From assembly GCA_020137815.1 (NCBI GenBank), contig CM035354.1, positions 4,890,923 to 4,954,922 of the forward strand: 64,000 bases of DNA. Direction: 5' to 3'. Origin of the DNA: Hormiphora californensis (Eukaryota; Ctenophora; Tentaculata; Cydippida; Pleurobrachiidae). The notes under the pieces were generated by a model, which did no database searches, was not told the DNA's origin, and saw nothing but the letters and a program-made list of their open reading frames with translations. Within the stretch, counting starts at the first letter, position 1; every line of letters starts with the position of its first letter. Both the position numbers and the translations under genes were made by a program. This document shows, in pieces, positions 42,779-55,424 of the stretch.

Positions 42779-43441
42779 CTCTATATCTCTGCATCTCCGT
42801 GCCCGTTTATCAGCCCGTGTTGCAGAGGTGCACGTGCCCGAATTGGAGAAAGGGGAACTTGTACTTCTGGATAGACGATAGATATGGAGAGATGATAGTT
42901 CTAATAATACCAAGAGAAATAGATGGCAGCATAATCGAGACAAAGAATGTGAGCTGGGTCATTCAGTTCATTTTGTCAAATCTCTCAAGTGGATATGTTT
43001 CTATGCGAGCTGGAGATCTATGCTCTTGTTGTTTAAAACACCTATCCAATGGAACGCTGCACTAGTTTGTCAGTATCATATGCGCTTTGTGATTCCCCTC
43101 CCAAAGTCCCTTAAGTTCGTTATCCTCTTTCAAAAGACAAATTATGTTTTCCCTTGCCCACCTTCTCAGGGCATTGGCCTGAGTCCTGGCCCTATTTTCA
43201 TTTCTTTCAAATCGTAGGAGAACAGTACGGTCACTGGTCATTTTTTACCCGAAAGTAGAAACGCGAGAACTTACGACCGATGTAAGACCTTGATGGGAGC
43301 ATGGTAGAGCGATGTAAAATTGGATGTAATCTGTCAAAATTTTGGCGTGCTATAGCTTTATTAATGCGTTCTGCCTATTTTTTATTTCCCATCAGATCAT
43401 TCACCGTGCCATCCCTTTCTCTCCCTCTCTCACTATCTCTC

Positions 43442-43486
<45 letters not shown>

Positions 43487-43550
43487 ATACTCTATCTCTC
43501 TCCTCTCTCATCTCTATCTCTCTCTCTCTCTCTCGTATCTCGATTCTCTC

Positions 43551-43581
<31 letters not shown>

Positions 43582-44170
43582 TCTCGGACTCAGCATCGGT
43601 CGTCATGCCCTCATCCCTCTGGGTCTCTCACTGTCATCCCCTTTACCCCGACGATCCTTTCCTTCCACATACTGAACGCTTCTTCTCACTTCTTATTTCT
43701 ACAACTTGTGTGCCATTTGAGTGAGAAAGGACAGGAACAAGAGAGAGGGAGAAGGAGAGTGGACGACGTGGAGAAGGAGAAGAGAGAGAGAGAGAGAGAC
43801 ATGCTTGTGAGGGATGAGGAGCGAGAGAGAGATGGCGGTGGGATGGGATAGGATAGAAAGAAAAGGAGAGTTAGAAAGGAGAGGAGGAGAGAAGGAGAGA
43901 AGATGAGGGAAGAGAGATCATATCAAGGAAAGAGTCGGAAGGGAGGGGGGGTCTCCGCAATATATTGATTGCTCTGTATGGACGACGTTATACGGTGCGT
44001 TGTTCACATTTCTCAAGTATGCTTACAATGAGAGAGAGAGAGAGAGAAAGAAAAGAAGAGAGAGGAGAGAGAAGAATCCGAGCAGGAGAGAGAGGGAGCA
44101 GAGATTCTGAGAGATGTGGAGAAGAGAGAGGCGAGACGAGAGCAGAGAGAGAAGAGAAGAGAGAAGAGAG

Positions 44171-44234
<64 letters not shown>

Positions 44235-44857
44235 GAGAGGCGAGAGAGAGGGAGAGAGAGGGAAGAGAGAGAGAGCATTAAGTTATGTCAAGTTCCAGAT
44301 AGCGAGCAATTTGCTTGCATTATAGGTTTCGTATCCAAACAAACTCGTCGAGTGAATTGACCCCCGCCTTTGAGAGCTTCTGTACACTTCATCCTTGTCA
44401 AAGAGAATCCCAATCTTTTTTGATTAATTTCTTCAGTTTTTTAATTCGTCCAACTCAATTCTGCGAAACTGCGAATCTTATTCATATGGTACTACACTTT
44501 GTTTTTGCATCTCCACTTGAAACAAAATATATCTAGCCATCTGCCACGCGTGGATAAGATATCTTAACCATAACTAGGCCCTGATGAATACCACTATATT
44601 TCTTCTCTACTTTTCTACACCCTATTATATATCCTCTCTCTCCCTGGATCTCTGCTCTTTGCTCGTCATTGTGTGTGTGTGGGTCATAATGATTATATAG
44701 CTCGCCCCCTTTCTCTGTCAGAGTTTACCCAGTGTACAATAGAGCGGCATAGCTTTTTGTCAAAACTACTCCTGCTGAGATGTCAGAGCTCTAGATGAGC
44801 TCTTTGTTTATTTCACAACTGTCCTCTCGGTCTCACTATATCACTCTTTAGTCTTTA

Positions 44858-44897
<40 letters not shown>

Positions 44898-44949
44898 ATC
44901 TATCTCTCTTCTCTTCTCTCTCTCCATCTCTGCGTTATCTCTATCTTTT

Positions 44950-44998
<49 letters not shown>

Positions 44999-46188
44999 CA
45001 GTACACCCTTATCATCCTCCCCTGTGATCGATAGTTATCTCCTCTTGTACAAAATTAGACATAATTACCGGTGAGCGATCTAAGCTCCTAGAAGGGTGTT
45101 CTACTATATGATCGTGTTATAGAAGCATGCGGCCATTATCTAACAGTGTGTGATGCAGCACACAGCTGGTTTTACACCTTTCTCTCCGCATCAGTCGTAA
45201 CTATGAAGTGGCCGTTTATTGTGTTATGAAGTAGCTTGAACTCGCTGATGTAGTCGTCACACTGCTGCACCGAATAAAACGTTTTTCTGAATTTTGAATT
45301 CTGAGTTGTGATACGGGGATAGGTAACACATTCTGTGAAGTTCTCTGTGAAGTTCTCATAATAAAGGTCATTATAATAGTTAGGCAGAATTCTTCAAGTA
45401 TTGCAGCTTTCTCGTGGAACTTAGTGGCCGACAAAATCTCTCCGGCCTCTTCGGCGATGTTAAATGGTTATATTCAATGCCTAGTTATCGAGTCTGCGAC
45501 GTGTATATGGCGTGATTCTGCAATGCCTAGTGTGCCTGAATACAATTCCTCTAAGTAGTGGCCTGAGTAAAGAATATGTTGTTCTCTACTCAGACTACGA
45601 CTTATAGGATCTACCTACTGTAAGGATCAGTAGATTGTTTGCCGCATATATTCAATGAGGGATTTCGTCTTTTCATTTTGGCTGGACAAGATTAAAAGGA
45701 TTGCCTAGCTCGACCCCCTTTTCGCGAGGGTTAGAACATAACATTAAAAGGAGGCTTGAATCCCGTGACCATGACGGGTGTTGAATTGGTGATACAAAGG
45801 GCGGTCACCCTTTTTCAGCTATTGAATGGGGTCGCCGAACAAACCAATTTATACCGACCCCGGGTCGGTATAAATTGGTTTGTTCAAACTCTTTATTTAG
45901 GGAAGGAGGGTCGAACAAGGCAAGGTATAAACATGACTCTTCTAGATAGCTGACGAGCCTTTCAGTATAGTGCCGTTCGAGTGTATGTGAGAGAGAGATC
46001 CCTCGCTCAAGTCATGTTTATTCAAGCTATATAACCTTGTTTCTCAGGGCCTAATACGTTTACCTAGATTCCTCATTTCTCTCTTTTTCCATATTATGAG
46101 CCAAGCTATTTCTTTTCGCTCCCAATCTCGGTATCTCCCCGCCCCATATATGACTATCTATCTCTCTCCCCTCTCTTCCCCCTCTCTG

Positions 46189-46231
<43 letters not shown>

Positions 46232-46256
46232 CTCTCTCTCTCTCTCTCTCTCTCTT

Positions 46257-46308
<52 letters not shown>

Positions 46309-46360
46309 TTCTCTCTTTCTTTTCTCTCTCTCCTCTCTCTCTCTCTCTCTCTTCTCTCTT

Positions 46361-46393
<33 letters not shown>

Positions 46394-47640
46394 TCTCTCT
46401 CTCCCTTCTCTATTTTTCTCTCTGCATTCCCCCTTCCTACGCGGACCTAAGATAAACAATGATTTTATGCACGTCTCTCTCGCGTTTGCCCTTCCCCAAG
46501 GTAGCACTTAACATATCGGTAGGTCTCCTGTTTTACCCATGAATTCCCCAGTACACACGGCGCCCCTTCTCCGCTAAGGTCCTTATCTTTATCCTTACTA
46601 GAGCGCCAGGTTGTCCAAATTGTTGATTGGTTTCGGTTTTGAAGTCTCTGTAGAGTCCCTTTCTGTAAAGTCCCTTTCACTTTGATGACAGCTCTATTGA
46701 AACCCTCCTTTTGAATCTCCCTGTGTAGCTGGACACAGCAATCAGCAATGCTGATTCAGGATATAGGTACTCTAAAACTATCTTGAATCTTGAACCTACT
46801 CTTAGATACTCTCTTGAATCTTGAAACTAATCTGCAGCTATTATAGCCATGTGCAGTGTCTAATTTTAAGAAAACGGCTGTGGTTAAAGGTTGAATTGTT
46901 TGTCTTGTTGATGACGGCTGTTGTATTATACCGTACATCAGTCAGGCAAAATGAGAGAGGAGCGTGAGGGGTGAGCGATTTAGTGGATTTTTTTTTAGAG
47001 AGATAGATAGAGAGATAGATAGAGTGGTTTTTAATTCTGACAAAGTTTTGATCTAAGCAGCCGCTTATAGACGATGTATTTTCTATGAACACGCCTACAC
47101 AACTGGCATTGTACCATGAACAAAGCTAGTATTTACCATAGCTGATATCCTCCTGGCTTAAGCCTTGTTCGACCCTCTCTCTCGCCCCACAAACAGTGCT
47201 AACATTTGTCACTGGGGCCAGGGTTGGAAGTTGGAAAATAACAAATCCTGGCCCCATAACTACTGCAAACTACCTTCCCGATCATAGATATATCTGTATC
47301 AATATTCTAGCTTTTCCCACTCATTTCTAGCTCTATTACTACTATATCAGATGTTAAAATCGCTAAGGCTTTAGAGCTGTTAACTGAAGGAAATTTTATT
47401 GTGGAGTCACTGAGAGGATAGAGGGGTAGAGGCAAGGATTGGTAAAAGGAAGGCAAGAGCGCTCTACTAACGAAGAGAGGAGAGAGAGAGAGAGAGAGAG
47501 CGAGGAGAAAGAGAGAGCGGAGAGAGAGAAGAGAGAAGCGAGAGGGAGAGAGTAGAGAGGAGCGAGAGAAAGAGACAAGTAGCGGCTCAACTCCCGCTTT
47601 TATCTCTCTCTCTCTCTCTCTCTCTCTCGCTCTCACTCTT
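42400..47640. repeat. CT/GA microsatellite-rich intergenic region
   Basis: Dinucleotide runs lie at about 42421-42512, 42655-42777, 43438-43583, 44028-44275 (GA), 44858-44998, 46155-46425 and 47470-47632 (GA then CT). Sequence between them shows no exon that I can support. Long Ser/Leu or Arg/Glu open frames here are artefacts of the repeats. Confidence 0.9.
45703..45921. mobile_element. Small inverted-repeat element with central palindrome
   Basis: GCCTAGCTCGACCCC at 45703-45717 faces AGGGTCGAACAAGGC at 45907-45921, forming imperfect terminal inverted repeats. Near the middle (45837-45885) is a perfect 49-nt palindrome with 24-nt arms around one C. Related end motifs occur at five other places in the window, so this is probably a short non-autonomous transposon family. 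Confidence 0.55.
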
Positions 47641-48483
47641 GTCAGGTCTCTTTTGTCCCTAGAACTCCGTTCCTCACTATCTCTCTCAACGTTTCATTTT
47701 ACCCAGTCACCGCAATACAGCTGCTGACTTGAGGTGCTCTAGCTGCTGCGTTTTCTCTTTACAAGGCCGTTTGGTTCGTGTAACAAGCAATTGAGGTCGC
47801 TGAGAATTTCCCAGGTTTTCTCCAGCTACAGCTCCATGTATTTGTTTGTTTAGTACAATGCTTAGTGTGCAAAGTGAAATCTTAGTAGAGACAGATCAGC
47901 TGGATATAGAGACCCGAATTAGAAGTAGAAAGAGTTGAAACGGGGCCCCGATAGGGACCGGGAAAAAAGGCTGGAAAGGAAGCCCCAAAACGGGGCGCAA
48001 AATGGGGGGCCACGGCCCCAAGTGAGGAAAAGGCAAGAAAAAGGGGAAGATCACCGAAAAAAAGAGGAGAACAGTGAGAGGGGTTTTTCCCGGCCAATAG
48101 GTGAGTTAAGAGCAGCCGGCCCATAAAAAAGAGGTAAAAACTGTTTACTATATCAAGGGGGGAGGCAGCTGTCACGGTGGCTTGTCAAATCCTTCATTAA
48201 TCAACCATCCTATCAGTTTAATCCCCCTGATCCTCCCCCCCCCATTTGCTCTAGCTAGATTAGTTGCACTGCGGGATTGGGCTTCCTTTCTCATTTCTTC
48301 TTCTTGTCAAGCTCTCTCAGGTTCATGCTCCTATATCGCGGTATCATTATCCTAATATTTCTATCTGATATTGTTGTCTGACAGAAACTCTCAATATATA
48401 ATCTCTGTTCTTCTTTTAGTCTATGATATAGAGCTGGTTGAGTGACACCGATAGAAGAGGAGAATCGTTAGAAGCTAGTCAAG
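47641..48483. other. Region upstream of the secreted-protein gene
   Basis: 47935-48130 again shows homopolymer-inflated, low-quality sequence. No exon is supported. The promoter of the gene starting at 48484 should be here, but no clear element is seen. Confidence 0.4.
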
Positions 48484-51400
48484 ATGTCGATAGGGCGACC
48501 AAAGGTAATAAAATCACACAGTACCATCTATGATACCTTCACGAATGATTTCATTATCTCGTCATCAATGATCACATTGCATAACTCCGTCATATATGCA
48601 GCATAACTCAGCTAGCCGATATTTTTTTAAATTCCACTTTATTTGTTAATTTCCCTTTTGAGCCAATTCCCCTTATAATTCCCTAATTCCCCTTATAATA
48701 ATTCCCCTTATATCCCCCCTGTTCCCTAAATCTCCACCCTATTTACCCCCCCCCCCCCCCTGTAAATTTCCATCCTATTTACCTGCAGGTTGGAAGGATG
48801 CTCCTAGTAGCAATGCTACTACTGGGCTTCACCAGCGCTGCCGACTACATCTGCTCCTACTCTCTATCCACCATGTATGGCATGTCCGGGTCTGAGAGCG
48901 AGGATTACCAGGAGACATTCTACACCGTGAGCAGTAACTATGCACAGATGTTCATCAACGGGTACAACTACACCACCCAGGGATCCTACTCTTCGCAAGA
49001 TTGTGAGTTGTAACACAGTTTGTCACACAGTTTGTCACTCAGTTAATTGTCACTCAGTTAATTGTCACACAGTTTGTCACACAGTTTGTCACACAGTTTG
49101 TCACACACAGTTTGTCACGCAGTTTGTCTAAATCTAGAATGCTATAAATTTGGATTTTGTTACTTTTTTGCTTTTTCTGCGTTCGTGATTTTGATTTGTG
49201 CGTTCGTGATTTCAGTCTGCTTTCACGGTTGTTTGAATTAAAGCACACTCATGCCTCATTTGTCAAACACTCCAAGTCCATGTCTCTCTCTCCCGGCTGA
49301 CTCTATATACTATCTCTTAATCTCTATTCCTCAATTTATCCTCTCAACATTTCACTACTGTCACACGTCTAGTGTCTATTCGTCAAGAACGAATTGAAAT
49401 GAAGTGATATAACTATACACGTCTAAATCATTCAAAAAAATATCATTTCCAACCTCGAACTAACGGCCCAACTACCCCCTCAGCCGACACATACTCTGCG
49501 GGTGAAACCCAGACCGGTTACCTATACAGCCTCTCCTCGGGTACCCTCGAGGTTGTCATGGGAACGCCATCTCTGATGCATATCTATCTCGTTAACCAGA
49601 CAACCAACACTACCACCGTTACCATAGCAATAAACGCGGGTAACAGCTCCGATACCTCTCCCGTTACCATTACCGGGTGCACCGGTACAGACGATGGGGC
49701 TTATGCAGATGGGACAGATTTCTCGTCCGTTGACACGGTTCATGTATCGTTGAGTAGCGCTGGAGTGTTAACCCTGACCGATGGTACTGATACAAGATAC
49801 ACCAGGACCGTGGGAACGACAGCTCAATTGTCCAGAGGTTGAATCGGGGTTGTACACCCAGCTATACAGTGCTAATGCCACACTGCAACAAACATTCTAC
49901 ACAACCGATGGTAAGGGTTAAATTAAACCTAGATAAATCTTCAGAATGATATTTTCATAGGAAAAGTTCCTGTTAACTTCAATGAGCTATGACAAAGATA
50001 CAGCTATCCATTGTCTCTCACAGCGGCCGCCCTAAAAGTTTATAAATAAGATGGTTAGCCGCTGATGTGGGGGACCTAGTGCAACAGCTGTCATCTAACC
50101 ATTTCATTGTGTAGGTGCTGAACCATGGGGAACTCTCACCATGGCCTCTTGGGAGCTTGGAACTGAGTTCTTATTCCGATCCGAGGATAACGTCGAAACT
50201 TTCTTCTCCGTACGTAATTGTTGTTGCGCCTTTGATGCTTTTTTCCCACCCGGGAAGGGAAACACTTCTTTACATTTGTGGGGGCGCGAGGAAACAGGGT
50301 CGAGCAAGGCAGGGAAGGGATATGATGTGGTAATGGGACGGAAAGGGGTACCTAGCCTCCCAAGTTTATTATTGGTTTCTAACACTCTGAAGATCTATTT
50401 TTAGATCGCATCCTGGGGGTGTCAGAGTGGGGGGGGGGGTGGTTAATTAAATTTCGAGAGATCCGACAAATAACTACCGGGGTTGGGGAAATTGCTTAGA
50501 GACAGATATCGCTTCATAGTATAGATACTCGATATATTGGGGAACTAACAATCCTTCTAAAATAATAATAACACCCGGTGTTCCCCCTGCAGGACTCCTC
50601 TGATGGATCCTATACAGTGGAAACCCATTTCCTGACTGTCAACGCATCTGATTGTACTGATACAACCGACTGTAAGTACAGTTTATAATAATCGCATATA
50701 CTTCAAGTCCAGTAAGCCTTGTTAAATGTGTACAACCCCCCCCCCCATTGATCCTTTTAACTCCCAAACCCCTTCCCTAACACCCTGCCCACACACTCCT
50801 GGTATGGTTATCCTTCACCGAATCCATCATGCTTCACAATTCCTTTATGTAGTGAAGTATCGTATAGCAGAACTATACACATACCTAGAGTGCGGTTCTA
50901 TAACATCATCCCCCGTGGTTTATGTGTGTATGATTCCATCCACTCTCAACCACTTATGCTCTATATTCTTACTCTTCAACTACTTCTCTCTCAAAACTAT
51001 CTCACTCAAAAACTATCTCTCTCAAAAACTATTCCAGGGCTGTTACTTACTTTCAATCCGTACTAGTCTCTAATCTGCACGAGTAAATCTACTTTCCTAT
51101 CTGACATATGTGGAGTGGTTATACACACCTGCTAAGGCTCTCTAAACCATCTGATGCTGTCTAGTGTCTGTGTTCCAGTTCTAGCTCTTCAACTGAATCT
51201 TTCGTGTCTGTATCAGTTCCGGGTCTAATATTGTGGTCCTCTCCATCTATAATATCTTTCTCTTTCCATCTATAATATCTCTCTCTCCTTCCCACACTCC
51301 TCACACAATTCCATATCCGGTACATCATGTGTGTCCGTTGTGTAATGTTCTAAACAGGCTCCAATGATGTTATATAGTACCAATAGTAGCGTTACTCTGT

Positions 51401-53625
51401 ACCATGTCGTGCTCTCACCTTCCCTTTTCACAGTTTACCAGTTAGTGGTTGTATAGTAGCTATAGTGAAATTGTAGTTTGAGGTATTATTGCTTTAAAGC
51501 AGGCTCTAGGCCAGTATGATAATGCCATGTGGTGTATCATGGATATAAACATGTTCATACATTTTATGTTAATTTTATACGAGAGTCAGAACAATGATAA
51601 ACACATGACATGTGAGACATGATACACAGAATCTTCTCACGCTACAGATCACCTCCAAAGAGTGACACACTTTAACTCCCCGTCCCATTCTTTAATCAAG
51701 CATATTTTATGTCTCAACTTCGCTCTCCCTCTCTTACTCTTTCTCTCTCTCTCTCTCTCTCCACATCTAAGTTTTACAGTTGTTGTCTCATGCATGCAGC
51801 TAACTGGAGATCAGCCAAATGCCGACCACCACTGCTTGTTTTGTACAAGCTCCCACTACATATCATATCACACAAGTCACAACTATCCCTGTGCTCTGCC
51901 ACACACATATGTCTTGACCGTTACATGCAACAACAAGGTGTCATCGTTCTCCCTAGTCCCGCCCTTTTTTGCTCCTCGCCCTATTGAGCTCTTGATTTTG
52001 TGTACCTTGCCAAGTGGTCGCCCCGTTCCACTCTCGAAACATAGTTCAGGAGATCAGGTCCACCCCTGAACATCAATAGCGGTACTAGGTCTATATGATT
52101 AGAATAGCCCAACCTGTATCATATTGTTTGTTTTTGAGTCAACTTTCGTCAACATAGATGGTATAGAATGATTACCAGTCATGGGTTACCATATGGTATT
52201 TTTTGTTAAATTGTACCTGGATTTCTGCCACGATTTAACCCTTATAGAATGTAGGCAGTAGTTATCGATTTACATGATTACTGAGATTGCCTTGCTCGAC
52301 CCTGTTTTAGGTAAAGGAGGGCTAGAACATAACAAAATTGATCCGTTAAATTGATATAGAAGCTCTTTTGCCAATACACAATAATTATATCCATCTTACT
52401 TAGTGCATTCCCATTAGTCCAAGTACTGCAAGATAGCTATCTAATAGCTCTCTCCGCTCTCTGGTATATCCCTCTTTTTTGTTGTATCTGACGTTCTATA
52501 TCTGAACTCTACCACGTCTTCCTCTGTCTTTGTTCTATATAAAACACTCTCCAACTTCATGTTCTCCCTCCCTCTCTCTCTGTCTCTATCTCCCATTCAA
52601 TAGTTCTCCCTTACTCGCCCATTTCCACATGATATTCCTCACAATCTCACTACTGACTGTTTTACTGTTCACACAAGCATCTTATTCGAACAATACTGTC
52701 CGGGGGACATAGTGGCGTGTGTTACTATTTTTGCAACCAAAACTGCGCGGCCCTGGTGAGGAAATGCTTTGTCTAGGTGAAACTATGTGTTTTTAGTGCC
52801 TCTTATTCCTCTCTTCCCTCTCTCTTCCCCCCCCTCCTCATCTTTTTCTCCTCTTCTCTCCCTCTTCGCCCCTTCCCCCCTCTCCCCCCCCCTCCTTCCC
52901 CCTTTCCCCTTTCCTTTTCCCCTTTTTCCCTTCCCCTCCCCCTCCTCCCCTTTTTCCCCCCTTTTTTCCTCTCCCTTTTTTCCCCTCTCCTCTCTCTCTC
53001 TCTCCCCCTTTTCTCCCCCCTCCCTCTCTCTCTCTTTTTCCGCCCCTTATGAGGTAAAAATGAAGGGGAGCTTAATTTTTTTCAACCTTTTCTCTCTTTT
53101 TGTTGTTGTTTTGTTGAGAGTGCTAGCTCTGCTGAAACCTTCAGTGTGCACTGCTCTGTGCAGCTATAGATAGGTCCCTCTTAATTACCACCCAATTAGA
53201 TGATTGGACTTCTTAATTGATTGGCACCTAATCAGCTCTGATTAAGATTTCCGTTTCCTGCATCGCCTAATTGTTTCTGAACTGAGTAGAGCACGTTAAA
53301 AGATGTCCCTAATCACTTATCAGTTAGCCGGTATGAGGCAGTGCTGCTGTGCCAGTGGGATTTATTTGTTATGTTGTCCTACAATATAAGAGTCATAGAA
53401 GACTAGAAGAGTTAGAGACTTAGGTTGAAGCCTTTGTCTCTCACTGTGAGAGAGAGTCACTGTGTGAGAGAGTCACTGTGTGAGAGAGAGTCACTGTGAT
53501 AGAGAGAGTCACTGTGTGAGAGAGTCACTGAGAGTCCTATATTGTGTGTAGAGATCATGATCATGGTTAGCATGCAGACCTCCACCCGTGTCCTTGTCAG
53601 CCATTCTCTCCCTGTCCTTGTCATA

Positions 53626-53709
<84 letters not shown>

Positions 53710-54474
53710 CCTCTCGCTCTCTCCCTGTCCTTGTCATATCTCTCTCTATCTTTCCCTCTGTGTTATATACATCTCCAAGCACTAGCAATCTATTTTTCTC
53801 ACTCTTCATACTCCGATTCGTGTGCTGTTGGTCATTCCTTCTTCATTCATGCAATATCACCGGTCCTTAGACTGCTTTAATTGTTTGGCAAGTATCATTT
53901 GATTCTTTCATAATGTGTCAATCAAATTCAGAGTCACAATGACAAACCAATTGTAATTCATCTGTGGTGATTACTTATTAGGTGACAGATACGGCACATT
54001 ACGTCTACACACGGTCACAACTACCCAGAACTTATACAGCTAATGCTTACTTGACCTGTCAAGATTTGCTTATGCCGTATAATTTGTACTAGGCAGTGTA
54101 TAACTTTATCCTCTCGCTCTCTCTCTCTCTATCTCTCTCTTTCCCTCTCTTTCCCTCTCTTTTCTCTCCTTCCCTCTCTCTCAGATCGGCAAAACCCAGT
54201 AGCTAGGCTAGGATTTTATTCAGCGCACTGTGTATTTTGCTCTAACGTCAGACATATCTCTCCCCTGATATTTGATGATTGGTGATGGTAAATTGGAGGC
54301 GGAGAGATAGATAGAGATAAGAATAGAGATAGAGAGGGAGATAGAGGGTAAGATAGAGAGAGAGAAAGTACGCTAATGTCGTAATGGATCTCTGGAGCGA
54401 CCATGTGTGTGTGTTGGATGGAGGGAAGCTTAAACTGAGATGGAGAGATAGAGATAGAGACAGAGAGACAGAGA

Positions 54475-54526
<52 letters not shown>

Positions 54527-54538
54527 AAGATATAGAGG

Positions 54539-54633
<95 letters not shown>

Positions 54634-55344
54634 CTATCCTTAGGAAGGTAAGTTCAGGTCGTAGCAGTAATGCCTGTGTGTTCCTATATCTCCACTACCA
54701 CTTTGTCTGCTTACACACGTCGTGCAGTATAACACCGAGCTGTCGGTCCTGTGTTTGCTTTCAAGTTTTACCGTTTTGATAGTACCGTCTGCGTGTATTG
54801 TTCATACTTTCTTTGACACAGTGCCAAGCGACTCAACCGTCTGCCGACTAGAACCATACTTCTTTAGCATGAAAAACTCTATTTTTGGGAGCTAGGAGCG
54901 AGTAAAAGATAGTTGCAGTGACAGCCCCACCCAATCATTTACCCCATGCAATCGTTTACCATGACATGTTAGATATGGCACTAAGAGACTATTTAACCAA
55001 GAGAAGCTCGTGTTGTGCAAGAGTTGAAAAGTAGAACATGCCAAGATATATATGAGTCTTATGAACAAGCTTAGCCAATCCAGAAGCAGTCTGTGACAGC
55101 TTTTATTAACTCACTTAGAGTCAACCCCTCCTTAAATCGTGACTGCAGTAGCTCTTTTAGATTTCTGATCGGTCTCTCACCCTGTTGATCACGGTCCCCC
55201 TCCCTCCTCCTCGAGCCAATGTTCCCATTATTCAATGTGTGTTTAGCGTGTGTGTCCTCACAATGGGGCCGCGCTGGATAACCCTGGACTGTGGAGCCAC
55301 AAAGGGCCGTGAGCTGGCCACACGAGAGAGAGTGATAGAAGGAA

Positions 55345-55424
<80 letters not shown>

